DNA of 64,000 nt from JALHST01 sp963798435 (GCA_963798435.1 CAWCTF010000004.1:992001-1056000), one strand, 5' to 3'. Shown: positions 37,508 to 46,649, numbered from the stretch's first letter. Made by a program: numbers and translations. Notes: generated by a model not told the origin, from the sequence alone.

Positions 37508-37512
37508 CTAAA

Positions 37513-37713
37513 ATGCGAGAATTGTTACTTAATACTATGAATTTACCTTTCTATTATTTTAACAACGCGATAAAAATAAGTTCCGACAAATCGGACCCGG
37601 GTATCTTTTCCAACGTGGAAGGTGTATCTGGCAATCGTATCGGCACTAGCAATATGATATCTTACAAAGCAGGAGCACCCTGTCTGTCTAAACCTAAATT
37701 TCAGTATATATGA
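37513..37713 (+). CDS. Possible 66-codon upstream ORF overlapping the Gfo/Idh/MocA start
   Basis: The frame begins with ATG 37513, eight bases after the second TTTTCGTA dyad, and its TGA overlaps the next gene's ATG as ATGA. It has no signal peptide, membrane segment or recognisable domain (begins MRELLLNTMNLPFYYF). The overlap geometry is typical of translational coupling, so it may be a leader peptide. The residue composition gives no independent support, and it could be chance. Confidence 0.3.
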   Translation: MRELLLNTMNLPFYYFNNAIKISSDKSDPGIFSNVEGVSGNRIGTSNMISYKAGAPCLSKPKFQYI

Positions 37714-39074
37714 GCTCACGACGAGATTTTATCAAAAAAACAGCCATTGCCGGCACAGGCGCGGCCCTGGCTCCGAACATTTCATTTGGTTTTAAAACCT
37801 TTGCAGGTGAAAAGCTAAAACTAGGGTTTATCGGAATTGGACTCCGTGGGACTTCGCATCTGGAAAATGCCATAGCGAGAAACGACGTGGAAGTGACTGC
37901 GATTTGTGATATCGACCCTGTTAGGACCGATCTTGTCCTGAAGCTGCTCGCCGATAAGGGAAAACGAAAGCCGAATACCTATGGCAAAAATGAGAAGGAC
38001 TATCTCAACCTATTGTCTGACAAGGACGTCGACGCCGTGCTCATCGCCACCCCATGGTTATGGCATACCAAAATGGCCGTAGATGCAATGAAGGCCGGGA
38101 AGTACACCGCTGTGGAGGTTTCAGCCTCCCAGACGATTGAGGAATGTTGGGATCTTGTAAATACGCACGAACAAACGGGAACCTACTTAATGTTCCTTGA
38201 GAATGTATGTTTTAGAAGAGATATCATGGCCGTACTTAATATGGTGAAACAAGATGTCTTCGGCGAGCTGTTACATTTCAGATGCGGCTATCAGCATGAC
38301 CTTCGTGGGGTGAAACTCAACGATGGGAAGACCGCTTACGGGAAGGGAGCCGAATTTGGGGAAAAGGGAATCTCCGAAGCCAAGTGGCGTACCGAGCACT
38401 CTATTTACAGGAACGGGGATACCTATCCCACCCATGGCATGGGTCCGATTGCCGTGATGTGCGATATCAATCGAGGCAATAGGTTCATGAGTATGACCTC
38501 ACATGCTACAAAGGCGTTAGGGCTTCACAGGTATATCGTAAACGTTGCGGGCGAGAACCACCCGAATGCAAAAGTTAAATTCAGGCAGGGCGACATTATC
38601 ACCTCGACAATTGAAACAGCAAGTAATGAAACCATTATCGTAACCCATGACACCAATTCGCCTAGGCCCTATTCCCTAGGGTTTCGTGTACAGGGGGCCA
38701 ATGGTCTTTGGGAGGTAGATGGCAATAGGATCTATATCGAAGGGAAATCGGAAAAAGACGACCAATGGGATGACGCTACGGCATGGATTAAAAAATATGA
38801 TCATCCCATCTGGCAAAAATACGGCGAGGATGCCACGGGTGCGGGGCATGGAGGAATGGATTATTTTGTCATGAAAGCCTTTGTTGAATCGGCGATTCAG
38901 AATATCGCACCACCAATAGATGCGTATGATGCCGCAGCTTGGAGCGCCATAACGCCTTTATCGGAAGCTTCCATAGAAAACAATGGGGAGCCTCAGGAGT
39001 TTCCAGACTTCACAAGGGGGCAATGGATCAAGCGAAAGCCCTATAACTGGATGAAATCGGAATATAAAATTTAG
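37710..39074 (+). CDS. Tat-exported Gfo/Idh/MocA protein, GH109-type alpha-N-acetylgalactosaminidase-like
   Basis: A 454-residue protein with leader SSRRDFIKKTAIAGTG, NAD-binding GFIGIGLRGTSH at 39-50, EVSASQTIEECW, and the canonical GH109-like motif DTYPTHGMGP with H242. It matches characterised GH109 enzymes better than its divergent neighbour. Such enzymes remove terminal alpha-GalNAc by an NAD-dependent mechanism, and related family members are glycoside 3-dehydrogenases or other sugar oxidoreductases. It is followed by a weak terminator-like hairpin and a DeoR gene on the same strand. I rate the family as certain and the GalNAc specificity as likely only from context. Confidence 0.75.
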   Translation: MSSRRDFIKKTAIAGTGAALAPNISFGFKTFAGEKLKLGFIGIGLRGTSHLENAIARNDVEVTAICDIDPVRTDLVLKLLADKGKRKPNTYGKNEKDYLNLLSDKDVDAVLIATPWLWHTKMAVDAMKAGKYTAVEVSASQTIEECWDLVNTHEQTGTYLMFLENVCFRRDIMAVLNMVKQDVFGELLHFRCGYQHDLRGVKLNDGKTAYGKGAEFGEKGISEAKWRTEHSIYRNGDTYPTHGMGPIAVMCDINRGNRFMSMTSHATKALGLHRYIVNVAGENHPNAKVKFRQGDIITSTIETASNETIIVTHDTNSPRPYSLGFRVQGANGLWEVDGNRIYIEGKSEKDDQWDDATAWIKKYDHPIWQKYGEDATGAGHGGMDYFVMKAFVESAIQNIAPPIDAYDAAAWSAITPLSEASIENNGEPQEFPDFTRGQWIKRKPYNWMKSEYKI

Positions 39075-39086
39075 ACTTTAAACGAA

Positions 39087-39112
39087 GCATGAAATAAATG
39101 CGCTTTTTTATT
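39087..39112 (+). terminator. Weak hairpin plus T-tract
   Basis: GCAT (39087-39090) pairs with ATGC (39098-39101) and is followed by GCTTTTTTATT, 13 bases after the Gfo/Idh/MocA stop. The stem is short but position and T-run fit an intrinsic terminator. Confidence 0.3.
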
Positions 39113-39286
39113 CTTTAAATTGAAGTATTCCTAACGAATTACCTGGTAACCTATTTCAGTTACATCCGAAAACCGGTACCAATTTATGAGGTCATTCGTG
39201 AAAGGAAAATCAGGAATGAAAATTTTAAGGCAAAGTGAACAGGGATCGGGATATTTTAATTAAAATTTACTTATTTCTATAAGAGT

Positions 39287-40048
39287 ATGAGGAAAGCGGC
39301 TGCACGTAGATCAAAAATACTTGAGATTCTTGATGATTTCGGTCAAGTAAATGTAAATAATCTGAGTAGGGAAATGGAGGTCAGTGAGGTTACCATCAGG
39401 AATGACTTGGATAAATTAGAAAAGAGCAAACTTCTTGTGAGGGCACATGGGGGTGCTTTTAAAACCAACAATATTGCATTGGCGGTAAGTGAAAAAAAGA
39501 ATATCAATCATGATTTGAAACGGCTAATCGGCAAAAAGGCAATTTCACTCATCGCGAACAATGATTCTATTATCCTTGATTCAGGGACAACCACTTTCGA
39601 GATTTCCAATAATCTAAAAGGCTTTGAAAAATTAACGGTAATAAGTAACGCTTTGGATATCGTAAATAATCTTTCGAAATATAAAAATTTGCAAGTCTAT
39701 ATGCCCGGGGGGTTTCTCAGGGAGTTTTCAATGTCTTTGGTAGGCCCCATGGCGGAACGTAATTTAAAACAGCTGTATTGTAAAAAAGTTTTTCTTGGCA
39801 TCGATGGAATAAAACCGGACGTTGGGGTTTTTACCCACCATATGGAAGAAGCCTATTTAAATCAAATTATGATCGATATTGCCGAAGAGGTTATTGTCGT
39901 CGCAGATTCCTCGAAATTTAAAAAAAGCGGACTTGCATTTATTGCCGACTTCCAAAAAATTGACAGCGTCGTAACGGATGCACATATTGAAAAAGAAACC
40001 ATCGCCATGTTAGAAAGGAACAATGTACAAGTGATTATTGCCGAGTAA
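39287..40048 (+). CDS. DeoR-family transcriptional regulator (paralogue 2)
   Basis: A 253-residue repressor-type protein with DeoR helix-turn-helix (VSEVTIRNDLDKLEKSKLLV, about 32-51), HGGAF wing, sensor motif ILDSGTTTFEISNNL, LGIDGIKPDVGVFTHHMEEA, and VVADSSKFKKSGLAF. It is closely similar to the protein at 13103-13888, and both read SEVTIRNDLD in the recognition helix, so they may share or compete for operators. A 212-bp gap precedes it. It is convergent with the deacetylase-like gene. Confidence 0.85.
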   Translation: MRKAAARRSKILEILDDFGQVNVNNLSREMEVSEVTIRNDLDKLEKSKLLVRAHGGAFKTNNIALAVSEKKNINHDLKRLIGKKAISLIANNDSIILDSGTTTFEISNNLKGFEKLTVISNALDIVNNLSKYKNLQVYMPGGFLREFSMSLVGPMAERNLKQLYCKKVFLGIDGIKPDVGVFTHHMEEAYLNQIMIDIAEEVIVVADSSKFKKSGLAFIADFQKIDSVVTDAHIEKETIAMLERNNVQVIIAE

Positions 40049-40068
40049 AGACGTGTAAGATCTTTTCA

Positions 40069-40084
40069 GGTTGCCCCGGCAACC
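40069..40084. terminator. GC-rich hairpin between convergent genes
   Basis: GGTTGC and GCAACC flank CCCG, forming a perfect short hairpin 20 bp after the deoR stop and 50 bp before the end of the convergent gene. No U-tract follows, so it may be a bidirectional 3' stability element rather than a strong intrinsic terminator. Confidence 0.4.
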
Positions 40085-40133
40085 GACTCTACTTAAAGAA
40101 CATTTTGAATATTACATTCAAATGATATTTCAC

Positions 40134-42026
40134 CTAATTTGAGTACGCAGCTGAAACTTCATAATTCTTGCCGGGTTGCACAGTTACAAATGCATATTCA
40201 AACCCTTTTGTAGACTTGAAGCTATATGGGACATTCTTGCCGGCAATTGTGATTGATTTAATTTTCCTACCATCAAAATCCGCAGGAATCATAAAAGAAA
40301 GTCCGTTACTATGTTTTAAGGATGAATTCAGGAGGAAGGATAAGTGATTGTTCGACCAGCTTATTTTGGTAAACGAAGCTTCATCCTTCATTTTAAGAAA
40401 TTCGAGTAGCTGCTTTGCTGTCCAAACCGGGATTCCATTTTGGGTGGCATAGGCCATCATCCGCAGCAATGGATCCTTCGAAAAATGGTACTCATTATTA
40501 TGTGCTTTGATACTGATGACATCATATATTTGATCATTCAAGCTTCTATCCATTAACCCCTTAAAACTGTAAAAAAAGTCGTCCGGAGCCTTGCTTTCCA
40601 TATATTGCTGATCATAAACTGCATTAAAGCGCTGGTATACGTTTACCGTTTTCCCTTCAGCATTTGCAAATTTCATTGGCAACCCACTCCCCATATAATT
40701 TCCTTGATTTATCCCTAGCGGTCCGAGAAAGTGTTCTCCTTGATTTGAATTTATATCATAATGGGCATAGTTTGCATCCATTTCAATGCCGTGATTCTCT
40801 TCTAGTTGTGCCTGGGCGGCAAAGTTCTGGGTTTCATTGGCATTTTTACCGGTCCACACAAACCAATGATTCACATTGGTGCGAATTGTCAATCCATATT
40901 TTGATTTGATCTGCTTTTTTATATCGCCTAATACACTGTCCATACGATGCCATGTTGGATTTTTGGCTTCTTTGGTGTCATCAGGATGTGCCGCAATTTC
41001 GAATCCCTTTGCACTCCATTTGTCAACCCACTTTTTGGAGACTTTGTCGACGTCCTTGATGTAAATAGTCATCTTGGCACCCATAGAATCAATATCCCTG
41101 AATTGTGCCTCAAAATCATTTTCACCATTATCTTCACCATCGTTGTCTAAAACAACAAGGCATTTTAATGAATCAGGGAAATACCAAAAATGTGGCAAGG
41201 GTTTTGCATATTGACTCAAACTTTCAATACAATGTGATAAGAATGCCATTTGTTGATCCGCTTGATTCAGGGTGTTTTTCGAGGTATCGACCCAACCATC
41301 TGTAAAGAGATCCATTGCGCGGAGACCGAGAATCCCGTCTTTTTCGATACCGGCAAATAAAGGATTTCCCTGACGGGTATAAACAATGCTTTTTGGCAGG
41401 TTATAAAGAAAAGCGATGCCATGACCTTCACCATAGGTGTGGCTCACCACTCCGGGGGTACCCGTATTAGCAGCATTGTCGGCAAAAATAGTGGCAATGC
41501 TTTTGGCACTTGAAAGGGTGTACACATCACTGGGTCCGTGAAATTGCATCGCTTCGGAAGTGATTCCTTTGCCTTGATCGGTGCTTGAATCAATGTCAAT
41601 ATAGCCTCCAACATAATTATGTCCTGTGGGGATTATTCCAAATAGGCTTGAAAGTGTTTCGTCGGGTCGGAAGGCAATTAGATTTCCGCCATCGCTCACA
41701 TATTTTTCGATTAATTTTTTTGAAGATGGGTCTATTTGACATTTCGGGAGAATCACCAAATCAAAATGCGCGAGATATGAGGAACTTATTTTTCCACTAT
41801 TTAGCGAATCGATGATAAACTCATTATATCCTTCGGCCTTGAGTATCTCGGCGGTATACAGGCCAAAATCGACATTTGAAGCAAGAATTAGAATGGGGAA
41901 TTTAGTATTATTCGATGTGCAACTCAAAGCCTGGATTAAAAAGATGAAAGAGGCTAGATATATCACTTTATGAAAAATAGCTGGTTTCATTCTTTTTACC
42001 AAAAATTTGTGTTTTCGTATGCTCAT
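40134..42026 (-). CDS. Lipoprotein with amidotransferase-like and polysaccharide-deacetylase-like domains
   Basis: A 630-residue lipoprotein; the lipobox is IQALSC. The start at 42026 overlaps the upstream stop as ATGA; ATG 41990 (MKPAIFHKVIYLASF) would give a shorter leader. The N-terminal 50-250 region resembles a ThuA/class I amidotransferase-like fold (FDLVILPKCQID, SDGGNLIAFRPDE). The middle has features of a deacetylase-type barrel: VVLDNDGEDNGENDFE, EIAAHPDD and ISIKAHNNEYHF, whose Asp and His residues could bind metal. A small beta domain ends the protein. No characterised homologue is recognised. It is co-transcribed with the CehA/McbA metallohydrolase. Confidence 0.5.
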   Translation of the reverse strand: MSIRKHKFLVKRMKPAIFHKVIYLASFIFLIQALSCTSNNTKFPILILASNVDFGLYTAEILKAEGYNEFIIDSLNSGKISSSYLAHFDLVILPKCQIDPSSKKLIEKYVSDGGNLIAFRPDETLSSLFGIIPTGHNYVGGYIDIDSSTDQGKGITSEAMQFHGPSDVYTLSSAKSIATIFADNAANTGTPGVVSHTYGEGHGIAFLYNLPKSIVYTRQGNPLFAGIEKDGILGLRAMDLFTDGWVDTSKNTLNQADQQMAFLSHCIESLSQYAKPLPHFWYFPDSLKCLVVLDNDGEDNGENDFEAQFRDIDSMGAKMTIYIKDVDKVSKKWVDKWSAKGFEIAAHPDDTKEAKNPTWHRMDSVLGDIKKQIKSKYGLTIRTNVNHWFVWTGKNANETQNFAAQAQLEENHGIEMDANYAHYDINSNQGEHFLGPLGINQGNYMGSGLPMKFANAEGKTVNVYQRFNAVYDQQYMESKAPDDFFYSFKGLMDRSLNDQIYDVISIKAHNNEYHFSKDPLLRMMAYATQNGIPVWTAKQLLEFLKMKDEASFTKISWSNNHLSFLLNSSLKHSNGLSFMIPADFDGRKIKSITIAGKNVPYSFKSTKGFEYAFVTVQPGKNYEVSAAYSN

Positions 42027-43399
42027 AATTTATGTGCAGTCGCTTCGTTGGCAATCTTTAGGTATAGCTCCCTGGCTTTTTTATAACGTGCTTGTACTAC
42101 ATCGAGGTCTTTCGTAAAATATTGGTTCCATTCTCCCCCAGGGGAGGTATGCGCCATCATATTATCAATCCATTTTACAAAGAATAGGGCATCTTCAGCA
42201 CTTGCTCTAACGGGTTTATCGTCTATTGTAACATAGACCGGGGAGGTATGTGTTTGATGGTCTCCTTTGGTGTCCATTCGCCGTGCACACAACCAGCCAC
42301 TTTGGGCAAATGGCACGTTCGCCTTTAAAATTATGGCTTCACCAGATTTCGCAGTGCCGTCTAGTTTGGCAACGACCTTTCCATTCTGCACCAATTCAAG
42401 ACTTCCGGTTAGTGGCTCATTTGAAGTCCATTTTACTTCAACCGCGACAGTATCTTTCTTTTTAAACCGGATATCGTCCCCCGGTTGGTGGTCGCCGTTT
42501 ACCTTTAGATCTATAAACTCGCGATGCCCATTGCGTGCAACTACGGTCTTGCCATCCCGTATTCCTTCGACCCATTTTCGATAGGTAAAAGGTCCTTTTA
42601 CCCGTACATAGGTCAATAATGAGCCGAATGGTTCGAAATTATTACAGGGATAATCCGTACCGGCCGCAATCCCAAGCCTAAAACCGCAATTGAGAAATTT
42701 ATAGAATGCATTGATTGTGGCATTGGCATTATACGTTCCGTTGTTCTCCAAAGTAGAACTATAAACATCCTCGGAAATAAAATCCACCATGCCCAACGCG
42801 ATTTCCGTTACGTGTTCAATCGGGATGCAACAATTTAGATTATTCTGGATTTCGTCGTTCAGGTATTGTAAATGACAGAAACCAACGATGGCATTTTGTT
42901 TCCTTCCATACTCTAATATTTTATACGTCGATTCGTTCCATATCTGACGACCCTCTTGTAAACCGAGGAGGACAAGGTGACCTCCAAGTGCCTTGTGTTC
43001 AAAAGTAGTGCCATATGGATCCCAATGCCATTCGGCATCCCAATGTATCGTTCGCCCTTGAATCGATTGGGACGCATCTTTCCCGGTTATTTTGAGTAGA
43101 TCTTTTTCAGAAAATTTTACTTCGGCATCCCCCATGTCGGCCAATACCGAAATCACATCAAGATCATTAACCTGCATCATTTCCACCAATTTATTTTCGG
43201 GAAGCACGTCTTCTGCGGGCCCGCCACAATCACGATGTACATGAATGTCCCCAGAAAACCAATTTGGGGGTTCGGGCCGCTGAGTAACCATTCCCAGTGC
43301 TGTTCTACTAGTTGAAGTGCCCTTGGTTGTTTGGGATTGGCAGCAATACGAAAAAGCGCTCATTGCCATAATTAGGATCGTTGTAGTGTTTATCTTCAT
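42023..43399 (-). CDS. Secreted CehA/McbA-type PHP metallohydrolase
   Basis: A 458-residue exported protein with an N-terminal signal peptide (ILIMAMSAFSYC). The PHP-like metal site SGDIHVHRDCGG lies at 49-60 (D51, H53, H55). VGFCHLQYL, EIALGMVDF and GTDYPCNNFEPFG supply further conserved metal or active-site residues, and an Ig-like domain follows from about 320. Family members hydrolyse carbamates, phosphodiesters or other esters, so the substrate is open. It lies 114 bp after the GH30 gene, and its stop overlaps the next ATG. In a glycan locus, a role in removing a non-sugar substituent is plausible inference. Confidence 0.7.
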   Translation of the reverse strand: MKINTTTILIMAMSAFSYCCQSQTTKGTSTSRTALGMVTQRPEPPNWFSGDIHVHRDCGGPAEDVLPENKLVEMMQVNDLDVISVLADMGDAEVKFSEKDLLKITGKDASQSIQGRTIHWDAEWHWDPYGTTFEHKALGGHLVLLGLQEGRQIWNESTYKILEYGRKQNAIVGFCHLQYLNDEIQNNLNCCIPIEHVTEIALGMVDFISEDVYSSTLENNGTYNANATINAFYKFLNCGFRLGIAAGTDYPCNNFEPFGSLLTYVRVKGPFTYRKWVEGIRDGKTVVARNGHREFIDLKVNGDHQPGDDIRFKKKDTVAVEVKWTSNEPLTGSLELVQNGKVVAKLDGTAKSGEAIILKANVPFAQSGWLCARRMDTKGDHQTHTSPVYVTIDDKPVRASAEDALFFVKWIDNMMAHTSPGGEWNQYFTKDLDVVQARYKKARELYLKIANEATAHKL

Positions 43400-43463
43400 T
43401 TTTTTCTTGATTCTAGGGTAAGTTTGGTACTTCCTTTCTTAAAACTCAAACTGTGATTGCAAC

Positions 43464-43490
43464 GTGCCACATCTGAATTGGCACATTTTT
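43464..43490. terminator. Hairpin in the GH30-metallohydrolase gap
   Basis: GTGCCA (43464-43469) pairs with TGGCAC (43479-43484); ATTTTT follows on the plus strand only. For the minus-strand transcript it would be an RNA stem without a U-tract, perhaps a processing or attenuation site between two operon segments. Confidence 0.35.
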
Positions 43491-43513
43491 GCTTTGGTTC
43501 CGGTTTTCCTTGT

Positions 43514-45022
43514 CTAATTTTCTTTTTTACTGGTGACTGTAAAAGTAGATTTGGCGGGCAACATCACCTGAAATCGGGCAGCGTCATTCAAGATAATCTC
43601 CTTGGTTGTTCTAAGGTCTTCATCGGGAGTCGTATAAAACATCTCTAAACTGTTGATCGATTTGAGATTTTTCAACTTTCCAACAATAGAAAGACGCTCC
43701 TTGCTATCATTGCGACCAACAATCACCAACTGTGCATTGGTATTACGAAAGGCACTAAAAACAAGGCTGTCGTTTTTTGTTGTTGTCGCTATACGCGTTG
43801 CACCTGGCTTTACAAATTTGAAAATCTGCGCAAATTCAAAGAATTGCTTCCTTGGGGTCCAGCTTTTCGTCGATGGAATATATTCAATCAAGGGTTTACC
43901 TTCTTCACCGATCCAAAAAACCCAGTCATTCGGGGGTATACTCCCATTATTATTTCGTCGGGAATGTTGATAGACGCAGTCAAATCCATCCCAAAAAATA
44001 TATGCTTTGGCATCGTCACCGAGCTGACCAAACAAATTGCCGATACCTGCCATTTCAGTAACCCAGAAAGATTTGTCTATTGTGGTGGCATTGCCGACTA
44101 TTTTTTTATAATTTGTTGCATTCCTATTATAATCATGTACCCCCCAATAAGCAATTTTATTCATTGTATACGGGTCTTTTATCAGCGCATCCAAACAATC
44201 GGCAAACAATTGATCACCTCCAGCATCGGGTACTATAAACCGAAGATCTCCCATCCCGATCGTATCAAGTTTTTCGGCAAGTTTTTTAATGATGCGGGCA
44301 AATTGAACAGCGTTTGGAATATTCGGGCCTTCAACAATGCCGTCGGGATGTTCGGCGTTTTTGGTCATGGAAATAATATCGGTTTCATTCATAGGCGAAA
44401 CCAAGGAAAATTGCACGTTCGCAGTATGACGTGCATAATAGAGCACTGCCGCAATGGTTTCAACAAATTCATCCTCCATATCGGGATGAATCGTATAGTC
44501 GGTTCCCCCCATCCATGATTTTTTCGCATTCGGCGCTGTAAGGGGATCGGCACTTGGTGGCCCTCCCATTAAACTGATTATCAAGCCATCGGTGATTCCT
44601 TTCTGATTGAGGTAGCGCAAGGTATTCCAAACCCCTTCAAACCGTGTGCTTGAGAAGATTTTATTATAGTAGTCCCAGTTGAAATTGTTTGGGTCATTAT
44701 CATCGTTTACCAGTTCCCAATCCATTTCTTCGATAACGGCCCGGAAGATGGTAGCTCCAAGTGAATCAATGAGCATATCAATAGCAGGTTTCACCACATC
44801 GGTATTTTGATAAGCCCCCTCATACCACCAGGCAGTGTTTATGTTTACCCCAAAGCCATCTATCTTTTGGAAATGTTGTGCCCCATCGATTTCCAACTCG
44901 ATCGTTCTTTTGTCATTGTTTGTTTGGCAGCTAGTTACTAATACGCCCAAAGAGAGCGCAACAAGTTTTGCAATCGTTGTTATCCCCCCTTTTTTTAATT
45001 GAGCTTTAAAACTTCCAAACAT
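43514..45022 (-). CDS. GH30-like glycoside hydrolase lipoprotein
   Basis: A 502-residue lipoprotein (lipobox LVTSC, Cys32). The N-terminal QKIDGFGVNINTAWW is the typical GH30 start (I-x-G-F-G). The barrel carries the acid/base E213 in SPMNETD and the nucleophile E323 in WVTEMAG, with WGVHDYN before it. A C-terminal beta-sandwich ends with STFTV. GH30 enzymes cleave beta-linked glucans, xylans, fucosides or beta-1,6-galactan; with alpha-galactosidase and tagatose-pathway genes nearby a galactan-type substrate is conceivable but not shown. It follows the alpha-toroid gene by 9 bp. Confidence 0.7.
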   Translation of the reverse strand: MFGSFKAQLKKGGITTIAKLVALSLGVLVTSCQTNNDKRTIELEIDGAQHFQKIDGFGVNINTAWWYEGAYQNTDVVKPAIDMLIDSLGATIFRAVIEEMDWELVNDDNDPNNFNWDYYNKIFSSTRFEGVWNTLRYLNQKGITDGLIISLMGGPPSADPLTAPNAKKSWMGGTDYTIHPDMEDEFVETIAAVLYYARHTANVQFSLVSPMNETDIISMTKNAEHPDGIVEGPNIPNAVQFARIIKKLAEKLDTIGMGDLRFIVPDAGGDQLFADCLDALIKDPYTMNKIAYWGVHDYNRNATNYKKIVGNATTIDKSFWVTEMAGIGNLFGQLGDDAKAYIFWDGFDCVYQHSRRNNNGSIPPNDWVFWIGEEGKPLIEYIPSTKSWTPRKQFFEFAQIFKFVKPGATRIATTTKNDSLVFSAFRNTNAQLVIVGRNDSKERLSIVGKLKNLKSINSLEMFYTTPDEDLRTTKEIILNDAARFQVMLPAKSTFTVTSKKEN

Positions 45023-45031
45023 GTTCGAATA

Positions 45032-46642
45032 TTAGATACCTGAAACAACTATAGTTCCTAAGTGCGCTCTGTTTATAACCATTGCGTAATCCCCATCCTC
45101 TAAATTTCGCACTGTATAGCCTTCCATATCTTCACTTTGTGAAAAGATTTCAGATCCATTAACGGTGACTGCCGTTGGCTTAAAAGTGAGGCGTAAATAT
45201 TCATTGCCAACCTCATTCGTTGCTGTATATTGAACCTTTTTGGATTCATAGACAACGTTTTTCAAAACTCCCACGGAATATAAAATATGGTTTTCCCCAG
45301 GAGGTGCCCATTCAGGTATGGCTGCAAAGACATGATAAAACATGCGTGGGCCTTCGCCGTAGCAATCAGACCACCAACTTTCGACATTTTCACTAACTGG
45401 ACTTTCATAGGCCATTCCGTTGGCGTCGTTGCTGTACGTTACCCAGTTTAAGGAACGGTAGGCTTTTTCTTTATAGGCTTCATCTCCAGAAACGGCATAC
45501 CAGCGAGCACATGCTGCGGCGTATCTTGCGGTTTGGTAATCCATTTTGGGGAGAAATTCATCTTGCTCACCCACTAGGTTTGCGCCCCATTGTGTGGCAG
45601 GTTCTCCTTTATAAGTACGGTCAACAAAATATTTTTCCGTCCATGCAATCATATTTGGGATATCGGTCTTCCAATTTAGATCGAATTCCGGGTGATCTAG
45701 AATATACAATTTTGCATTACTAGAGCTCATATTGCTTCGGTAGGTATTGCTGTTGATACTTGTATCGGTGTGACCATCCGTCCAGTAACCGGTTTCCATC
45801 GGAAAATTCAGCATAAAGTCACGAACTTTGACAATCACCGATTTGTATTTCGAGACGTTTCCAAGGTTTGCAGCGATCAAATTAGTGAACAAATCATATG
45901 CACCCATCCAGTTGGCCCCATACTCGGAAGTAATGGCTCCTGACTTCATATTAACACGGTATGGCCATACCGACTTGGTTGCTGAGCCTGTGCGCGCATT
46001 TTCGGCCAACACATTCGCCACATTGAGGGCAGCATTTAGATATTTTTCTTCCCCAAAATACTGATACATTCTATAATATGCCAATCCCATATCCGCGGCA
46101 TGATCAACCTGTATCTCATGAAGTGCCAATCTTTCGGTAAAACCGCGAAAATCAAGATCGCCTGCATTCGTTGTGGTATAAGGAAAATTGGGCCAGGCAA
46201 AATCTACCGGACTAGTGCCATGTTCAATTGTGTAATCTATAAGGTTCTTGACGATGGTCATTACGCTCTCGTCTCCTGTATATGCATAATAGAGACGCGC
46301 AGATTCAAACCAATTCGGAATTTTTTCGCCAACATCGTTCATCCATTTACTTGGAACCCCAAAATTTTGATTGCTGTAGCCACAAGAAAAGTAATATTCT
46401 GGATAGGAGGTACCTGGGTAATTTGGGACACTGTTCTTAATAAAATTCCATCGTTGATGCAGGAAAATATCATATGCTTTTGATTGAGGAACGATCCACG
46501 AAATGATTTTATGATCATCATCTAAAACTACTTCATGCTCGTTTATTTTTTGAGCATGAACTATATGCCTTTGGATATCCTTTTGAGCATAAAGCAGTGT
46601 AACGAAGACACCATAACATAAACAGAATGCAATTTTTTTCAT
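45032..46642 (-). CDS. Secreted alpha-toroid protein of unassigned glycan-active family
   Basis: A 536-residue protein with a signal peptide (CLCYGVFVTLLYAQ). Helical-hairpin signatures repeat through the chain: NWFESARLYYAYTGDES, DMGLAYYRMYQYFGEEKYL, YGANWMGAYDLFTNLIAANL and DYQTARYAAACARWYAVSGDE, typical of an (alpha/alpha)6 barrel. A beta domain follows after about 450. Aromatic and acidic residues (GYWTDGHTDT, SWWSDCYGEGPRM) could form an active cleft. I do not recognise the family; a glycosidase, lyase or epimerase is possible. It heads the operon with GH30, CehA/McbA and the deacetylase-like gene. Confidence 0.5.
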   Translation of the reverse strand: MKKIAFCLCYGVFVTLLYAQKDIQRHIVHAQKINEHEVVLDDDHKIISWIVPQSKAYDIFLHQRWNFIKNSVPNYPGTSYPEYYFSCGYSNQNFGVPSKWMNDVGEKIPNWFESARLYYAYTGDESVMTIVKNLIDYTIEHGTSPVDFAWPNFPYTTTNAGDLDFRGFTERLALHEIQVDHAADMGLAYYRMYQYFGEEKYLNAALNVANVLAENARTGSATKSVWPYRVNMKSGAITSEYGANWMGAYDLFTNLIAANLGNVSKYKSVIVKVRDFMLNFPMETGYWTDGHTDTSINSNTYRSNMSSSNAKLYILDHPEFDLNWKTDIPNMIAWTEKYFVDRTYKGEPATQWGANLVGEQDEFLPKMDYQTARYAAACARWYAVSGDEAYKEKAYRSLNWVTYSNDANGMAYESPVSENVESWWSDCYGEGPRMFYHVFAAIPEWAPPGENHILYSVGVLKNVVYESKKVQYTATNEVGNEYLRLTFKPTAVTVNGSEIFSQSEDMEGYTVRNLEDGDYAMVINRAHLGTIVVSGI

Positions 46643-46649
46643 CGATTAC

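Noticed and set aside
43844..44518. 224-codon plus-strand ORF
   Set aside because: Long but entirely antisense to the GH30 catalytic barrel, whose catalytic motifs show which strand is coding.
46100..46483. 127-codon plus-strand ORF
   Set aside because: Antisense to the alpha-toroid gene; its Cys- and Ile-rich composition is not protein-like.
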